The notes: generated by a model from the sequence alone, not told the origin. Numbered from the stretch's first letter, positions 44,012 through 56,553 are shown. The stretch is DNA of 64,000 nucleotides from Rhodocollybia butyracea (GCA_015501585.1 JADNRY010000013.1:310001-374000), one strand, 5' to 3'. Numbers and translations: made by a program.

Positions 44012-46564
44012 ATGAAACTGTCCCCAACAGATCCCTCGAGTGTCCCTCCAAATCTAGACAAGACATTACGCGTTCAGCGTGCAAATGAGTATCCACACGA
44101 AGTGTGGTTCTTTCTTACGTCCTTGATAGCTCTCGTCGTCATATTCCGCTTCCTGTCCTACGTATCATCGAAGCTATTCAGACCAAATGCCCTCATCAAA
44201 GCCCGGGACTCAGAAAAAGGTGCAAGCCATCCTGCCAACAGATCGATCAGCCTGCGATATCTGCTATCGGCGCTAGTGAACTTTTATCGGATCGTAGCTT
44301 TTCGCATAACTCTCAACTTTGGCTCATTCAGTCTGAACCTAGCTGAGGTTGTTCTTACCATCATGTACATAACTGCGCTCTTTACTTGGACCTTCATAAA
44401 CAGTGAGATGATTTCTTAATTTACTGTTTTCTTTGGCTCACATTATTCCCTCACAGCAACGAATGTTTCCGGCGGAAAACTTGACGTGAAGTACTGGAGC
44501 GATCGTTGTGGAGTCCTCGTTGCGAGCCAATTGCCTTTGATCACTGCTCTCGGGACGAAGAATAGTGCGATCTCATGTAAGTCCTTTCGGTCAGATGCAT
44601 TGTGTGATAGCCCCTGACTATTGTATGAAAGTCATAATCGGAGTATCCCATGAAAAGGTGAACCATGGTTTTGACCTCGAAAGTAGTTTCTAATTGGCAT
44701 TTCAGCTCAACTATCTGCATCGTATGGCCGCCCGCGTTATTTTTGTCTTGATATGTGTTCATGCAACTGGGAGGGTGAGTCGTACAAGACTTATCGAAAT
44801 AGTGCCCGACCTGACAACCTCTCGAACTACACCACAGACGATATCACTGGGGTGAGTAGAGCTCGAGTAACCTTCTTTTCTTCCAAGTATATTCAAAGCT
44901 TTTCGTTTGTAGGATATCTGCGAAAGATCTGGGCTCAACCTGGTTACATTGCGGGATCCTTGCAGCATTTTCTTTAATAATATTGTGTCTAATTTCTATC
45001 AGACCCGTACGAGCTAGAGCGTATGAATTCTTCTTTTGTACCCACTTAATTTTGGTCTTGTAAGTACGATCACGTTTGCAAGTACTTATCAGGATAACTT
45101 ACCATTCCTAGATTGATACTGATTGGATCCTTTTATCACACGAAGAATTTTTCGTACTTCTCGGTTACTTTCAATTGTGTACCAAACTTCTAACTACGTT
45201 ATCTAGCTACCACATGTATGTATGGCCCTCATTCGTCATTTGGGGAGTCGACCGTGGTATCCGCACCACCAGGTTGATTCTTTTCAACCACCTCTACTTT
45301 GGCCTTGGCTCCAGTGCAGGGAACCACACACTCGATGCTAACACGGAACTTATCACCCCCGAATGTGTGCGTCTGACCCTCAAACGACCACCACACTTTA
45401 AATGGGCTCCCGGACAACTTGCCTATCTCATCTGCCCAGGAGTATCCGCTCTTCCGTTTGAATCCCATCCGTTTACGATAGCGAGCTATGACTCGCGAGA
45501 AATGACACCTCAGCCGGCTTTGGCAGATTCCTCTTCTGCGTTGTCTACTAGTACTAGTATGAACGAGCGCGCCACGGTAGCGCTGGAGCATGCGACTGTG
45601 TCGCATTGGAAGGAGCTCGTGTTCCTGATCCATGTTCGAGAAGGTTTCACCAAGCGCCTCGCTGAAATTGCCGTGCAGAGGGATACGATAAAGGTTTATC
45701 TTGATGGTCCATATGGAACAAGCCATGACGTTAGCTCGTACAAAACGATTGTGTTTATTGCTGGTAGGAATTCTTGATCGAAATGGTTAAACACGTCCTT
45801 ATCATGGCAATCTTTCAGGTCTCTCCGGAGTTTCATATACTTTACCATTGTTACTGGATACAATTGAGTATGTCCATCGATCTCTCGCTTCCATTGCTAT
45901 CCCTAATCTATCGTAGACGCGTTCGCAGTGGAACAAGCATCTGCCAACGAGCCACTTTCATATGGTGCATACGTGATCCTGGTAAGAACAAGATCCCCTT
46001 TCAGTCCCCTTGAATGAATGCACACTGACTGGGAGTTGCAGCACATATTCAATGGATATCTGATGCCTTAGCTCGAGCCCTCTTGGATATTCCCAACTCG
46101 TTGTGTATCAGCGTCCACATATTTGTCACTGGGTCGTCTACAACTCCGAGCTTAGACTATCGCTCGACGGAAGACCAAGCTGGCAGTGACGAATCAAGTC
46201 CTGTAACTCCTGTAGAAACATGGAAGGCAAAGCCTCTAGATATTGGCTCAGAATTAAAAGCATCTTCAATGTCTCTTCTTACACAGCTCCCCGCAGTAAA
46301 GGTAACTCAAGGCAGGCCTTCTCTAGCGAAGCTTCTTCAAGAGGAGACGGACGAAACAAACGGTGGGCCGATGTGGGTCACAGGTGAGCTTCATATTGAT
46401 TCTGCTCACGATGGGTCTTCCCTGAACGATCCTCAGTCTGCGGGTCGCAATCGATAGCAGGTGCAGCTCGAGAAGCACTCAAGTTTCCAATAGGTGGACT
46501 GTCGGCGATCCTGCGCGGAGAGACTAGTGTTTCTTTGCATGTAGAGTCTTTCGGGTATGCTTGA
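44012..46564 (+). CDS. Ferric reductase, FRE/NOX-type transmembrane
   Basis: This is a gene of about eleven exons, from 44012 (MKLSPTDPSSVPP) to 46564. The enzyme passes electrons from NADPH through FAD and two hemes to outside Fe3+ or Cu2+ for uptake. The heme ligands form two H-x13-H pairs in successive helices: LHRMAARVIFVLICVHATGR and, after joining exons, THLILVLLILIGSFYHTK. The FAD site is ESHPFTIASYD, the NADPH sites are DGPYGTS and GLSGVSYTLPLL, and the end is VCGSQSIAG with HVESFGYA. All are standard for fungal FRE proteins. First exons 44012-44402, 44457-44576 and 44632-44657 were phase-checked. The loop after HATGR may be one exon or carry a 63-nt intron. A Ser/Thr-rich insert (46140-46290) splits the NADPH domain, as often seen in basidiomycetes. 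Confidence 0.9.
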
Positions 46565-47516
46565 ACGCCGGCGCACTTTCAAACATCTATCATTACGGAG
46601 CTGAGGTGCTTCAACTAAAAAGTTCACTGCCACCTGGATCGTATTCGGTTGACAGGGATGAAGTACCGAGTGCCGAAACAAGAACACCGTTTTAATTCTA
46701 TAGACACGCCTCGACAGCAGGTGCTAGACGGATTTGAAAAATAATACAAAGTATATATCTGGTACAGAGAAGATAACGAAGCTCAAAGGAAGATGCGATG
46801 GATGAATACTGTCGATTTTTACCAAATATAAGAGATAAGTACGCTCTCAGAACATAATCCTTTACTCGCCTTTAAGAACACAAATGCGGGGTAGCGTTTA
46901 CTCTTCCATCAAGTTTGTTCCAGTTGAATCATCTAGAAGAACACTGCAAATATCTACACGATCTTCACGAATTGGGTCAAGGATATTTGTGATCGTGAGA
47001 TAGCTGAAGTATACCAAGCTGCGGCAGACTATGAGCTTACAAGGAGCTCTCAACCCTTGCGTTGCGGTACGCCGCGCCCAGTGTTTATAACAGGTCGATA
47101 AGGAGGACTTTGATATCATTCAATAGTCTCCATTTCAAGACAGATTCGCTTCACTGTACTGACGACTCATACCGGTACATATTCTCCCCGATTCCTATAA
47201 CAATACTCCTACGTTCCATCTGATATCAAGAAATTAGTGCCGCCTAGGGAATTCGTGATCACGAAATTCTCACGTGATCATGTGCCTTGACGCATCACAT
47301 TTCTTGTCTATTGAGTCGACATGGCTACCATGTCCTTGTTCTTGAAGAGAAGGTGGTATGTCTTACTCCCGCCACTTCTTCCCTAACGACCCGCCATTGA
47401 CTTCCTTTTACTTCTGTAGGCCGTTATACTTATTTGTTCACAAATCTATATATTGCGAGAGTATAACATATTGTCTCTAGTAGAGAAAGAATCCATATCG
47501 ATGATACTCGTGCACT
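46565..47516. other. Intergenic, 950 bases
   Basis: Ferric reductase 3' flank and upstream region of the DUF6699 gene. Two palindromic sites occur close together: GTGATCAC near 47256 and CACGTGATCA near 47271. They could be binding sites for a dimeric factor (CACGTG is the bHLH core). No gene was seen. Confidence 0.4.
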
Positions 47517-48737
47517 ATGGGCTTTTTACAAAAATTGTGTCCGTGCTTCAACTCGTCGTCCTCGTCGCGGCCATCACAAATTCATCGAATGCCTAAAGAT
47601 CGGCCACAGTCCCAAGAAAAATCTGCTACACAACCGCGTCGTCGGCGCCATGCACGTCGGAAGAATGGATATCAACCTCTTACATTGACCCCACAAAATG
47701 CTCCAGCACATTTGACAATGGCTTCCCCCCTTGCCCCGCATGCAAGAACTGCACGACGAGGTACATTTTATTTTATTATTCATGTAACCAAACTTATTAC
47801 TAGTCCTATCTTCAGTCCGTCACCAAACCTCTGAAGCACACATTCAATATTATCCACTAGGTTCTTTTGGTCCTCCAGTCCTCACTACGGGTCCGCCGCT
47901 GCAGGAACGGTGGATTACTGGTACAAAGAAAAAGTTTGTCTATTCAAACGCAGATGTTATCTGGAGGTCAAACGAACGAAGAGTTAAATGGGGCGAGAGG
48001 CAAGAGAGGATTTTCCATGATGACACTAGTGAGAATGTCCCAGTTAGAGGAAGTAAACAGTTCAGACAAAGAAAAACAATTCGACGTTATCCTTCGAGGG
48101 ACAGTCTGCGCAAAGTCAGACAACAAATTCCGCCTACACCTCTCCAATGTCCGATACCTCTTCCCAACATATCATCATTACCTAATGCCCATATATCTTC
48201 AATGTCCTCACAAGTTCAACTTCATTCTGATCTTCGATGTCAGGGTCTATACGATCCTCCCTCTCCCTGCATTCACTGGATATCCGGTGTCCACCACATT
48301 TCACTGCCGCACGTATTTCTCCTCAATACAGCCAGAATGTATCACCTCTTGACCTCTCTGCGAGCGCGACAAATCCACCTTCGCGTCAAATTACCATCAC
48401 TGTCGATAATCCCGGACTCGAGTTTTGGATGGGACATTGGGGTCCTATTCATGTGAGTGCTGCAACTGGGCTTGCCTACGCATTTCTCAGCATCGAGGAT
48501 ATTCTTGGAGATATATATGAATATTTCCAGACGCCATTGACGCCAAACGACCTTGCCTGTATACCGCCCGGTCGGTGGAGGGGAATGCTAGAGGAAGCGA
48601 AGAGAATGAGGTTAAAAGCATCACGCGTGATACATGAAGGAGGATATGTTCGTGCGGATCTCTTGAATGGGAATACGCGTTTTGCTGGATTGCGTTGGGC
48701 TAGGAATCACCGCTTAGTGCTCGTTACCAGTTGTTGA
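47517..48737 (+). CDS. DUF6699 domain protein, one frame break
   Basis: Exons are 47517-47760 and 47861-48737. The N-terminus MGFLQKLCPCF is followed by a basic, disordered region (QPRRRRHARRKNGYQPL). The C-terminal ~150 residues match the fungal DUF6699 fold: SLDIRCPPHF, then ATNPPSRQITITVDNPGLEF, then GLAYAFLSIEDILGDIYEYF, then RWRGMLEEAKRMRLKAS and RADLLNGNTRFAGLRW. To reach it, the frame must shift by one base between about 48243 and 48275. A C3 run at 48259-48261, one base short, is the best candidate (giving LYDPPLSLHS). The family's function is unknown. The MGxxxxxCPC start could be lipidated (N-myristoyl plus palmitoyl), which is inference. Confidence 0.65.
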
Positions 48738-48952
48738 CTGATGATTAACTTTCGTTCGTTCGTTTCGCGCTTGTTGCCATTGTACATGACCTCACAACCC
48801 ACTAACAATAGTCTTATTCTAAGTAACTACTGTAATAAATGCTAATAAAAGGCTCATAAATAAAATCGCCAAAAAAACAAGCGCTTACAAGGCGCTGATT
48901 TCTCGTGCCTCAGCCGTTTTTTTGTCCATTCGCTTCCGAAACCTTCTCTTCA

Positions 48953-49756
48953 ATGAATATTCGACTCGCCAGGGTACGTTAAATATTTCTGGACAATATG
49001 CAGCAGTACCAACTGTCAACTATGAATATATGACAGGTCAGTCTTCTAAGAAAAGTCGGAAAAGTTTTTAACTCCTCACAAAGGCTGAAGATGTTGTGGG
49101 CATGCAACAAGCGAACCTGGTGAACCTCCCAGAGAACTATAATATACGGCTGTGTGCGCTTTGTCACTCTGCTGCTTTAGTTCCCTTTCACTTGACAATT
49201 TCATTCCACAGGGATCTATCACATCGTGACATGGCCTCAGCTATCGTTCGTGGCTGAAGATCCTAAAGGAAGGATCATAGGGTATGTTTTGGCAAAGATG
49301 TAGGTGTGCGTTTTCTCCTTATCATATCTAACATAACTATAATCATGTAGAGAAGAAGAAACCGTGGACCCGGCTGACATTCATGGCCACATCAACTCTA
49401 TATCCGTTATGCTCAGCTATCGTCGACTAGGACTCGCTAAGAAACTCATGGAACTTTCTCGTATGTTACTCTTCTCCAGGGATCAAGCCTGTTCTGAAAC
49501 TCCAAGCTCTAGAGGACGCGATGGTCTCTGTATATAAAGCAAAATACGTGTCTCTGCATGTGCGTGAAACGAACAGGGCTGCAATTGGACTCTATCGGGA
49601 CGCGCTTGGGTTTGAGGCGGTGGGGACTGAGAAAGGTTATTATTGTGAGTTTTTTGATGTTCTATCCTTTTGTGGTTTATGCACTAACAAAAAAATTCCT
49701 TTCTAGACGATGGAGAAAACGCATACATGATGCGGTTAAACTTAAAGCATGACTAG
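48953..49756 (+). CDS. NAA10: N-alpha-acetyltransferase Naa10 (Ard1)
   Basis: Exons are 48953-48973, 49084-49153, 49212-49299, 49351-49460, 49513-49644 and 49707-49756, giving 156 aa. This is the catalytic subunit of NatA, which with Naa15 acetylates nascent N-termini (Ser, Ala, Thr and so on) at the ribosome. The start [19 protein letters not shown] matches the family's invariant MNIRxAxxxDL. Further blocks are [25 protein letters not shown], the acetyl-CoA loop [11 protein letters not shown] (RxxGxA), [20 protein letters not shown] and a final [11 protein letters not shown]. It is shorter than animal Naa10 because the acidic tail is missing, as in other fungi. Acceptors for exons 3 and 5 were chosen to keep the family spacing. 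Confidence 0.92.
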
Positions 49757-50129
49757 TACATGTACTGCTCGGCTTTGCTCCCTTATCACGTTGAATGTTT
49801 CCATGTCTCTGTCAATCAACCTTCGGTATCAGCGTCACAAGCCTCATAGATCTTGTTTTAGTTTGCTCTCCTCTTGTTCTCCGTAGAACGCACATGCGTG
49901 GTTTGTCCTATCCGAGTACTTCTTTTCATCCTTGTTTTCTACTTCGTCATGTCATTCCCCCAGTGATTTGTGGGTCCTTTATCAGAAATAAAAGCGGTGT
50001 TGTGCACCAGGTTAGTGAGCTTTCGGCATTTCTTTGTACTTGTTGGTGAAACTGTGGCGCGCTTTAACATTCACTTGATAGCTCATCCTTTGGTTTTTAG
50101 TAGCTGTACTTGTACCGTCACCAACTTAC
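49757..50129. other. Spacer upstream of Ser-rich gene
   Basis: About 370 bases; 3' flank of NAA10 and promoter or 5' UTR of the next gene. Pyrimidine-rich stretches occur. No gene was seen. Confidence 0.35.
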
Positions 50130-51389
50130 ATGTCTCAAAATTCCTCTCGATCGAGGAAGTCGTCCGCAGCTATCCATACTGGCCGGACTCTGCATACTTC
50201 CCTAAATTCTCACAGTGATCATAACCCTCGCAGGTCATCCCAACTAGACTCACTCAAACTCCCTTGCTCTCATGCCTCTCATGCCTCCCAGAAGCCTACT
50301 TCTGCATCGATATTATCAGACTCGCCTGCGAGTGACTATAGGGACGATGGTTCCTACTCTCGCCACGATCCTCATATCTCAAGGCCGAAAACGCCTTTAA
50401 CCTTTCTATCCTCGTCCTCACCATCTCATTCTCCTCCTCCTCCTCCCCTAAGCTCCAAATCGCGGCATTCGTCATCTGGTTCTACATCCCCACTGAGGTC
50501 TACGATGAATATGCCGTTTGGATCCGGAACTTCCTTGTGGCCAAAATCGACTAATCCATCAGTGAGCAGCTCCCTATCTTCGGAACCAATGTCTCGTCCA
50601 GACAATCCCACTCCATCGACGTCGAGATCAATAATCTCTACCAAACTATTTTGCACCCCCACACCTACCGCTCCTGAACCAAACTCTACGATCGAAGATT
50701 TGGCAGAATATTGCTCTGCTGCCCCTTCTGGTGTTTCCGCTACAGGCCCTCACCCTATTGATCGCCCCCGCTCCAGTTCTGTATCATCCTCCGCACAAGG
50801 CTCCGAAGGACCTCTTATGTGGGCGGAAGTAGAGGGATATGTGCGGCTGGAAGAAATCCGACCTGGGGAAAAAGTCAGCAATCTTAGTGAAGACAAGGAC
50901 CGCTCAATGAGCGACAGTATAGTTTTTGGGTGTCTGAAAGGACCGCTTTTGACTAGGAAAGCTCAAACTGGGCATTCGGAGAGGAAAATGACACGGAAAA
51001 ACTACTGGATCGTTTTCGAAGCTTCGATGCCCCAATCAGATTCTAGTCGGTCTCCCAAGAGACGGAGTGGCTCTATCCCGAGACAAAGAGAAACCTTCGA
51101 TTCTCGCAGTGTGACAAGTGATGGTGGCTCAGACTGGGAATCTGTGTCGCTGGCACCATCATACTCACTAATCTCTCAGAATAACTCTTCCGCCCCTTCG
51201 CCGTCAGGCGGGAGAAACCCCGCATTGAATCGTCCTTTGACTACCAAATCTGTTGCCATTGTCCGGGCGGATGGTCTCACTAATTCAAGTAATAATGACT
51301 CCACGTTAGTAGGGATTCCCTCTCCGCTACCCAGCTTGACAGGTGGAGGACGGGAACCATTGCTTCGGCGCTCCAATGGCCAGACTTGA
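50130..51389 (+). CDS. Ser/Pro-rich disordered protein
   Basis: A single 419-aa frame without introns, starting MSQNSSRSRKSSAAIHTGRT. The first half is extremely rich in Ser and Pro (SSSSPSHSPPPPPLSSKSRH). A short folded-looking segment sits at residues 230-305: MWAEVEGYVRLEEIRPGEKV, then VFGCLKGPLLTRKAQTGHSE and KNYWIVFEA. The tail is again low-complexity and ends EPLLRRSNGQT. I do not recognise a family. Many SP/SR sites would suit a phosphorylation-regulated scaffold, but that is inference. Confidence 0.6.
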   Translation: MSQNSSRSRKSSAAIHTGRTLHTSLNSHSDHNPRRSSQLDSLKLPCSHASHASQKPTSASILSDSPASDYRDDGSYSRHDPHISRPKTPLTFLSSSSPSHSPPPPPLSSKSRHSSSGSTSPLRSTMNMPFGSGTSLWPKSTNPSVSSSLSSEPMSRPDNPTPSTSRSIISTKLFCTPTPTAPEPNSTIEDLAEYCSAAPSGVSATGPHPIDRPRSSSVSSSAQGSEGPLMWAEVEGYVRLEEIRPGEKVSNLSEDKDRSMSDSIVFGCLKGPLLTRKAQTGHSERKMTRKNYWIVFEASMPQSDSSRSPKRRSGSIPRQRETFDSRSVTSDGGSDWESVSLAPSYSLISQNNSSAPSPSGGRNPALNRPLTTKSVAIVRADGLTNSSNNDSTLVGIPSPLPSLTGGGREPLLRRSNGQT

Positions 51390-52009
51390 TTAATACATAT
51401 GACTTTTTTGGAGTTGAGTAATTCTTGGTAAGTTGTATTTCTGTCAATAAATTGTCAGTAAACCCATAGTTTTTACAAGTTCATGAATCGAATTTCCATC
51501 TGCTAAAATGTAATTGGTTTCGATATCGACATTGCTCGACCTTCAATTTCGACTACTACGACTCTTTTCACTCTTCTCCGCCGCGTTTACTCAGTGCTGT
51601 ACCACGATTAGACAACTGTAAGCCCTGGGATGTCTGAATGGTGGAAGGTCTGTGAGTTTGAGTGGATTTACCACAAGCTTGAATGAGCGGACTTTAGGCT
51701 CAATGAATGTGAGCCATGGGCGCGCGCGTGGAAATGCCGCCTGAGGATACAATGGTAAGCGATGGTATCCATCGTTCATGAACTGATTGGAACTCTGGAA
51801 CTCCACAACTTTTTCCACTCTAAAACATGACGGGAGAGGAGTGCCTAACTTGCATCTCGCCAGGATCATCCAAAGAGCTTTCTCGCGCTCAAGAGCGTTT
51901 GATTCATCGGTAGGACTCCAACAGTGCTTAGTATTTTCGCTTCGGAATGAACTACTTCCGTAATACTTAGCTGAAGCTTTACAAACGAGAGTGTATACTG
52001 CGGCGTTGG

Positions 52010-52346
52010 TTACAGCTGATTAGGAATTTCTAGCATAATTTTCGAAAATCGTTTATTACAAATCTTGTTTACAGCCAAACAAGATCACATCAAATCTAGT
52101 CACAATCTGTGGTCACCTGCGCATTCTCCGCCTCTCCTCGCCTTGATATTCAGTCAGAGAGAGTGTATAAATCTTGTCTTTTGCAACAGGATGGATGTAG
52201 CGATCTTTGCCCATGATGAAAGCTACATTTGAGTATATGTAAAGGTTACGGCAGACAAGCCGTTGTGATCGTTTTGTTTGGCTGTAAACAAGATTTGTAA
52301 TGAATGTTTTTCGAAAACTATGCTACAAATTCCTAATCAGCTGTAA
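52010..52346. mobile_element. Tc1/mariner-like MITE with ~80-bp inverted repeats
   Basis: The two ends are long inverted repeats: left TTACAGCTGATTAGGAATTT, right AAATTCCTAATCAGCTGTAA. The match goes on inwards for about 80 bp through TTTCGAAAA, ACAAATCTTGTTTACAGCC and AAACAA. The unit is 337 bp and cannot encode a transposase. The outer TA at each edge with a CAGCTG terminus fits a TA target duplication, as made by Tc1/mariner-type transposases. The high identity of the arms suggests fairly recent movement. Confidence 0.8.
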
Positions 52347-52669
52347 GTTCGGCATCACAAAAATTAAATGCTATCCCCGACTCTGACCGAAGGGAAGAGA
52401 GGGTCTTGTACCCCGCGATCGAGCCAAAAAAACTTTTTTTTGTAACTAAAGGATATAGTTTCTCATCACGTTACTTTAAGCTCCACAAATTTGAAACGAC
52501 GCGCTCCAAACGCGTTTAGGCGTTTTCACGCGTATATCCTGCTGTTGAATGTTCAACCGACGACGATGTCTAGAATATCAATGAATAATTTTGTCAATTT
52601 AAATCACTACATTGTACATGTACAATCCCATATAACAATCCATGCACTTTCATGCGCTTCAACTAAAAC

Positions 52670-52713
52670 CGCTCAGTAACCAATCAGTAACCAATCTTGA
52701 ACCAATCAGTAAA
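52670..52713. repeat. Short tandem repeat of ACCAATCAGTA
   Basis: Three copies of a unit close to (A)ACCAATCAGTAA occur in a row, the third after a short interruption. It is probably slippage-derived. It contains CCAAT boxes, but no adjacent gene is evident. Confidence 0.6.
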
Positions 52714-53013
52714 AGGGGCCGAATATTTTCAAGCATGCCGTTACAACCCGTGAACATGAGTTTAGAAATTCACTGTTGTCTGCATTGATGAAAGCAGTAC
52801 TAATGTCAGTTCCAGTAATGACCCACGTTCTTTCTGAGAACATACTTCAGACTTGCTTCAGACATACTTAAAAAGATTCAACAGCTGATTGGTGGAAACT
52901 CTGTAGGATTTGTTGTATAATATGCTGAAAGCAGTATTGCTGAAGTCTGAAGGAGACACACCTCAAGAAATTGATGAGGCGGAAGGGGTCAAGGATGAAA
53001 CATATGCTATGAC

Positions 53014-53605
53014 TAGTGATGTGCCGGCTACGGCTCAGGGCCGTTGAGCCCCCAAAGCCGGCCGTCTTTGAGCCTAGCCTGGCCCCAGCCGTCATAGGGC
53101 TCAGGGGGGCTCAAGGCCCGGCTCAGAATTCTCAAAGCCCTGGGCCGGGGCCTGAGCCGGAGCTCAGCGCTTAATGAAGCATAGAGCAGCACGCCAAAAA
53201 TTACACTACATGTATCATCACTTATGCCCAATTTTACACTCATGGTTTCCAGAGATATTAACCAGGCTGAAAAAAGGCTCCATTAGTGTCAAACAATTTG
53301 TTCCACCTATCTGATGAATGTATTGCATTGGCCTTACAGATCCAAATCATCTCAAAAAGCAGCGTGTATAACCTGCACACACTCAGAAAGCAACCAGAAA
53401 GCCAAAAGTATCATGGTGTAGAGTCCACCGAGGACAGGGAGCTTAGCGCCTCAAGACATGTCTCTTTAGCGCTTGGGCCCCGGCCTGAGCCTGAGCCGGC
53501 CCTTCGTGGGGGCTAGGGCCCGGCTCAGATTTTTGACGAGCCTTGGCCGGGGCTTTTGAGCCGTAGCCGGGGCTTCTGAGCCGGGCCCCAGCCGGCACAA
53601 CACTA
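53014..53605. mobile_element. hAT-like non-autonomous transposon, 8-bp target duplication
   Basis: The ends are TAGTGATGTGCCGGC on the left and GCCGGCACAACACTA on the right, inverted copies with a one-base difference. GC-rich arms of about 150 bp continue inside (repeated GGCTCAG/CTGAGCC blocks), unlike the AT-rich surroundings. The flanks are GCTATGAC (53006-53013) and GCTATGAT (53606-53613), an 8-bp duplication with one change. A TAGTG terminus plus 8-bp duplication is the hAT pattern. The 592-bp unit has no transposase; the ~280-bp centre (53180-53455) has no recognisable content. Confidence 0.82.
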
Positions 53606-56538
53606 GCTATGATGTCGGTTTTCATCATTTAAAGAGGCCTATTGATTGTACTTCGGTGTTCGGGTACGTCCTACTTTACATCAAAAAATGTACTTTGTTT
53701 GTGTACTTCGTTGGCATTGTAGACATTCAAAAGCATGTACTAGTCTTTTGACTCTGACTAGGTGTGCATTAGATGCTATTAGATGCCATAATTGGATACT
53801 GACAGGCAGAGATAGATAATGATCCAATGGAACGATTAAGCGCCGGAGCACATTATTGTCACATGCTCGTGCGATTTGTTCTCCGGCAGCAAGATAGCGC
53901 CGTCGTTGAAGAAACACCCGTCACTTGGAATGGCTCAAGCGCTCCTCTTATGTTGATCGCTCATGTCGCTTCAAATCCTGGCAGATACAGCATGTAGCAG
54001 CCGCTGCCGATGCTGCTCATGCTGCCCCAACTTAGTAGTATTGGGCTTGTTTTGTAAAGCCCCTGGGTTGTGAGTTGGCTGTGAGCAGGCTAGCTGATAT
54101 AGCAAGATAAGAGCGGGTAAGGCTGAAAGCTTAGCTGATAGCAGCTAAAAGAGTCCTTAAATCCCACCAAATGCACACAACCCAATTCTATTGAGAGTAC
54201 ACACGAAGTGGCAGGAAGGAAAGGAACTAAAGATTACATAATAAGCGCTATTGATAATAACCAAAGCGGCGCCAATTCCATAGCCGTTACATGTTTGCTC
54301 TCGAAATGTTTTATGCTCATTGCTTGCATTCTTCACTCTCATGTATCAGTTGCATCCCATTGCACAGAGTCGGACTTCTTGCAGTACCACCACCACTTAT
54401 GCTACAAATGTTTACAGTGTTCCCCAACTCGCAAGCCGTGGGTTCGTATGTGCTCATTTTCCAATATTGTTACAATTTATGTCTCGGTGGCATTGCAAAC
54501 CTCCCCAATAGCTTTCCACACAGCTGGAAAGGTCTCTTCAACCTCGTCAGTGAGTTCACAGGCTTGTATTTCTATGGCTAGCGCTTGGGAGATTAACATT
54601 GGCCTTGACTTGATCGGCCATCTGAGCTCTGCCCAAACATAAAGGGAGGGCATTAAAAGTGGTGGCTTTCTCTTTGAGGGTCTTCAAGGCTTCAGCCAAA
54701 TCAATCTCAGTGACGGCTAGATGAGACAATGGATGAAGTATTCAGCAGCCATCATCTCTTTGCAAGAATCAAGGACAGAGGCTTCAACAGTTACGAGTCC
54801 TGAATGTAATGAAGGCTCGTCCTTATGGCGGGTTTTGTGTGAGAATTTTTCCTGATTAGGCCTGATTTTGTCCAAATCTGGTTGACCGAAAAAGGATTTC
54901 ATTTCAATATATTTGGAATGTCAAAGCACATCTCATGTGACTTTCTGATTGCTCATCTACGCCGCGTTCTTTTCTTGCTTTTGCTCTATTGATCAACCGA
55001 TTCAACGTTCCTTGTTTTTGGTGTTCCTTGTTTTCGGCATTTCCACTTTTCTGTCGCATCTCAAAAGGTAACTTCTTGCTTACTTGCTGCAAACATCTTG
55101 GTACTTAAATTGCTTCGCAGATGTAATGTTCTTTTTTTCTTTCTTTTCCTCCCCTTCATTGGTAAGTTGAATCATACCTCTTTTTTCTCATTTGTCTTTT
55201 TGGTCAGCCACTACTGCTTTCACTGGTGTTTTCTTGCTAACTCTCGATGCAATGCCTTTTTTACCACCCGGTGTTTTGCTTTCTGGCAAGTTATATCTTG
55301 ATTCTACTCTCATGTTCCCGGCTCCGTTCTGTAGCACCCGCAGTTCTCATATGAGTAGCTTCTGCTGCCCTTCAAATTATTTGGTATGGACGATGGGATA
55401 GATACACGCTCTATTGCCCCAAGATGGTCATAACAACAACACAGTACCGCAATGTGCACCTGTCGCAGTGCCGCTAGGTTTAAAAACCTAAACCTCTCTC
55501 TCATAACTTCCATCCTGTCTCTGGTTTCTCAGCCTCTGCCCCAGCATCCAGCTATGCTCATGGCCAAGGAAATCTTTGAACTGTCTACCATCCCTGTACC
55601 ACCTACCATTGGTGGACCCAGGATTTGCTTTAGAGGTTAGGAAAGACAAAGAAAGATTGAGATGCTTTGGAAAGGAATGATCAGGCTCCCAGAGGAGAAG
55701 ATGGACCGTAGTGCTTGTGCTCAATAATACCTTTCATGGACCTATACTGCTAAGTCACGCAGACCATACTGATCTTATCCTCGAGATTTGACATTTGACC
55801 GCGGTGTCCTGTTGACAACCTTCATTGTCCTTCCAATATCTCTACTCATGCAGTACACATTTCCCCGCATGCGCTACCACCTCTCATTGGATCAAGGTAT
55901 TGCACTCAAGAAACAACTTGACCTCCACACCTTGCTGGTTCCAAGCTTTAAAATTTAATACAACAACTCATTCACTTGCACTCCTGTCTTCTCATCCTCA
56001 CATTGTGTCACTTTCACTGTGTTGTTTATTGATATTTCAAAGAGCACTGCTTGCACTGGGATGTTCATTTTACATAAACTGCAATGAAAAGTTATTTGTT
56101 GAATTAGTTTCTCTGTGGCTTACTCTTAAGCATGGGATTCTCAAGATTGTCCAGCATGCGGTATTCACAATGCTGTCTTCAGAAGCTCACATCAAATGGC
56201 CCTCGTCTCCTTTTACTGGCACCCCAGATTGGATACTCTCGCAACTCGGAACCCCCTCTCTTTCCACTGCCTTCCTGCCTGCATTTGAGTATCCAACTAA
56301 CCTAGATGTCTATCTCACTACGAAGACCGGATACTTCTAATTCACCAGACCGTGACGCAACAAACATTGTCTTCTGCTGCTGTGTACTTACTACTGCAAA
56401 ATATAGTCTCCATTTGGTGATTTGGGGGACTCGTACCTGCCACGCGCTATGCGCAATGGCCCACACTCGCAAGTGAGAATATGTATAGTTTCCCCGTAAA
56501 ATACTACAATCCAACTACAATCTATCCAGATATAGTAT

Positions 56539-56553
56539 TTACAGCTGATTAGT
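56539..56553. repeat. Solo end similar to the 52010 MITE terminus
   Basis: The sequence TTACAGCTGATTAG recurs here in the same form as the terminus of the 52010 element. No matching inverted partner is seen within a few hundred bases. It may be a truncated copy or chance. Confidence 0.35.

Noticed and set aside
44541..44977. Frames overlapping ferric reductase introns
   Set aside because: They conflict with the conserved heme-binding exons read in the other frame.
53443..53628. Frame rich in Pro, Gly and Ala
   Set aside because: It is the translation of the GC-rich arm of the hAT-like element.
54208..56340. Frames of 140-170 codons in the gene-poor region
   Set aside because: Amino-acid content is random-like (many Ser, Leu, Cys, His) and no domain or splice pattern extends them.
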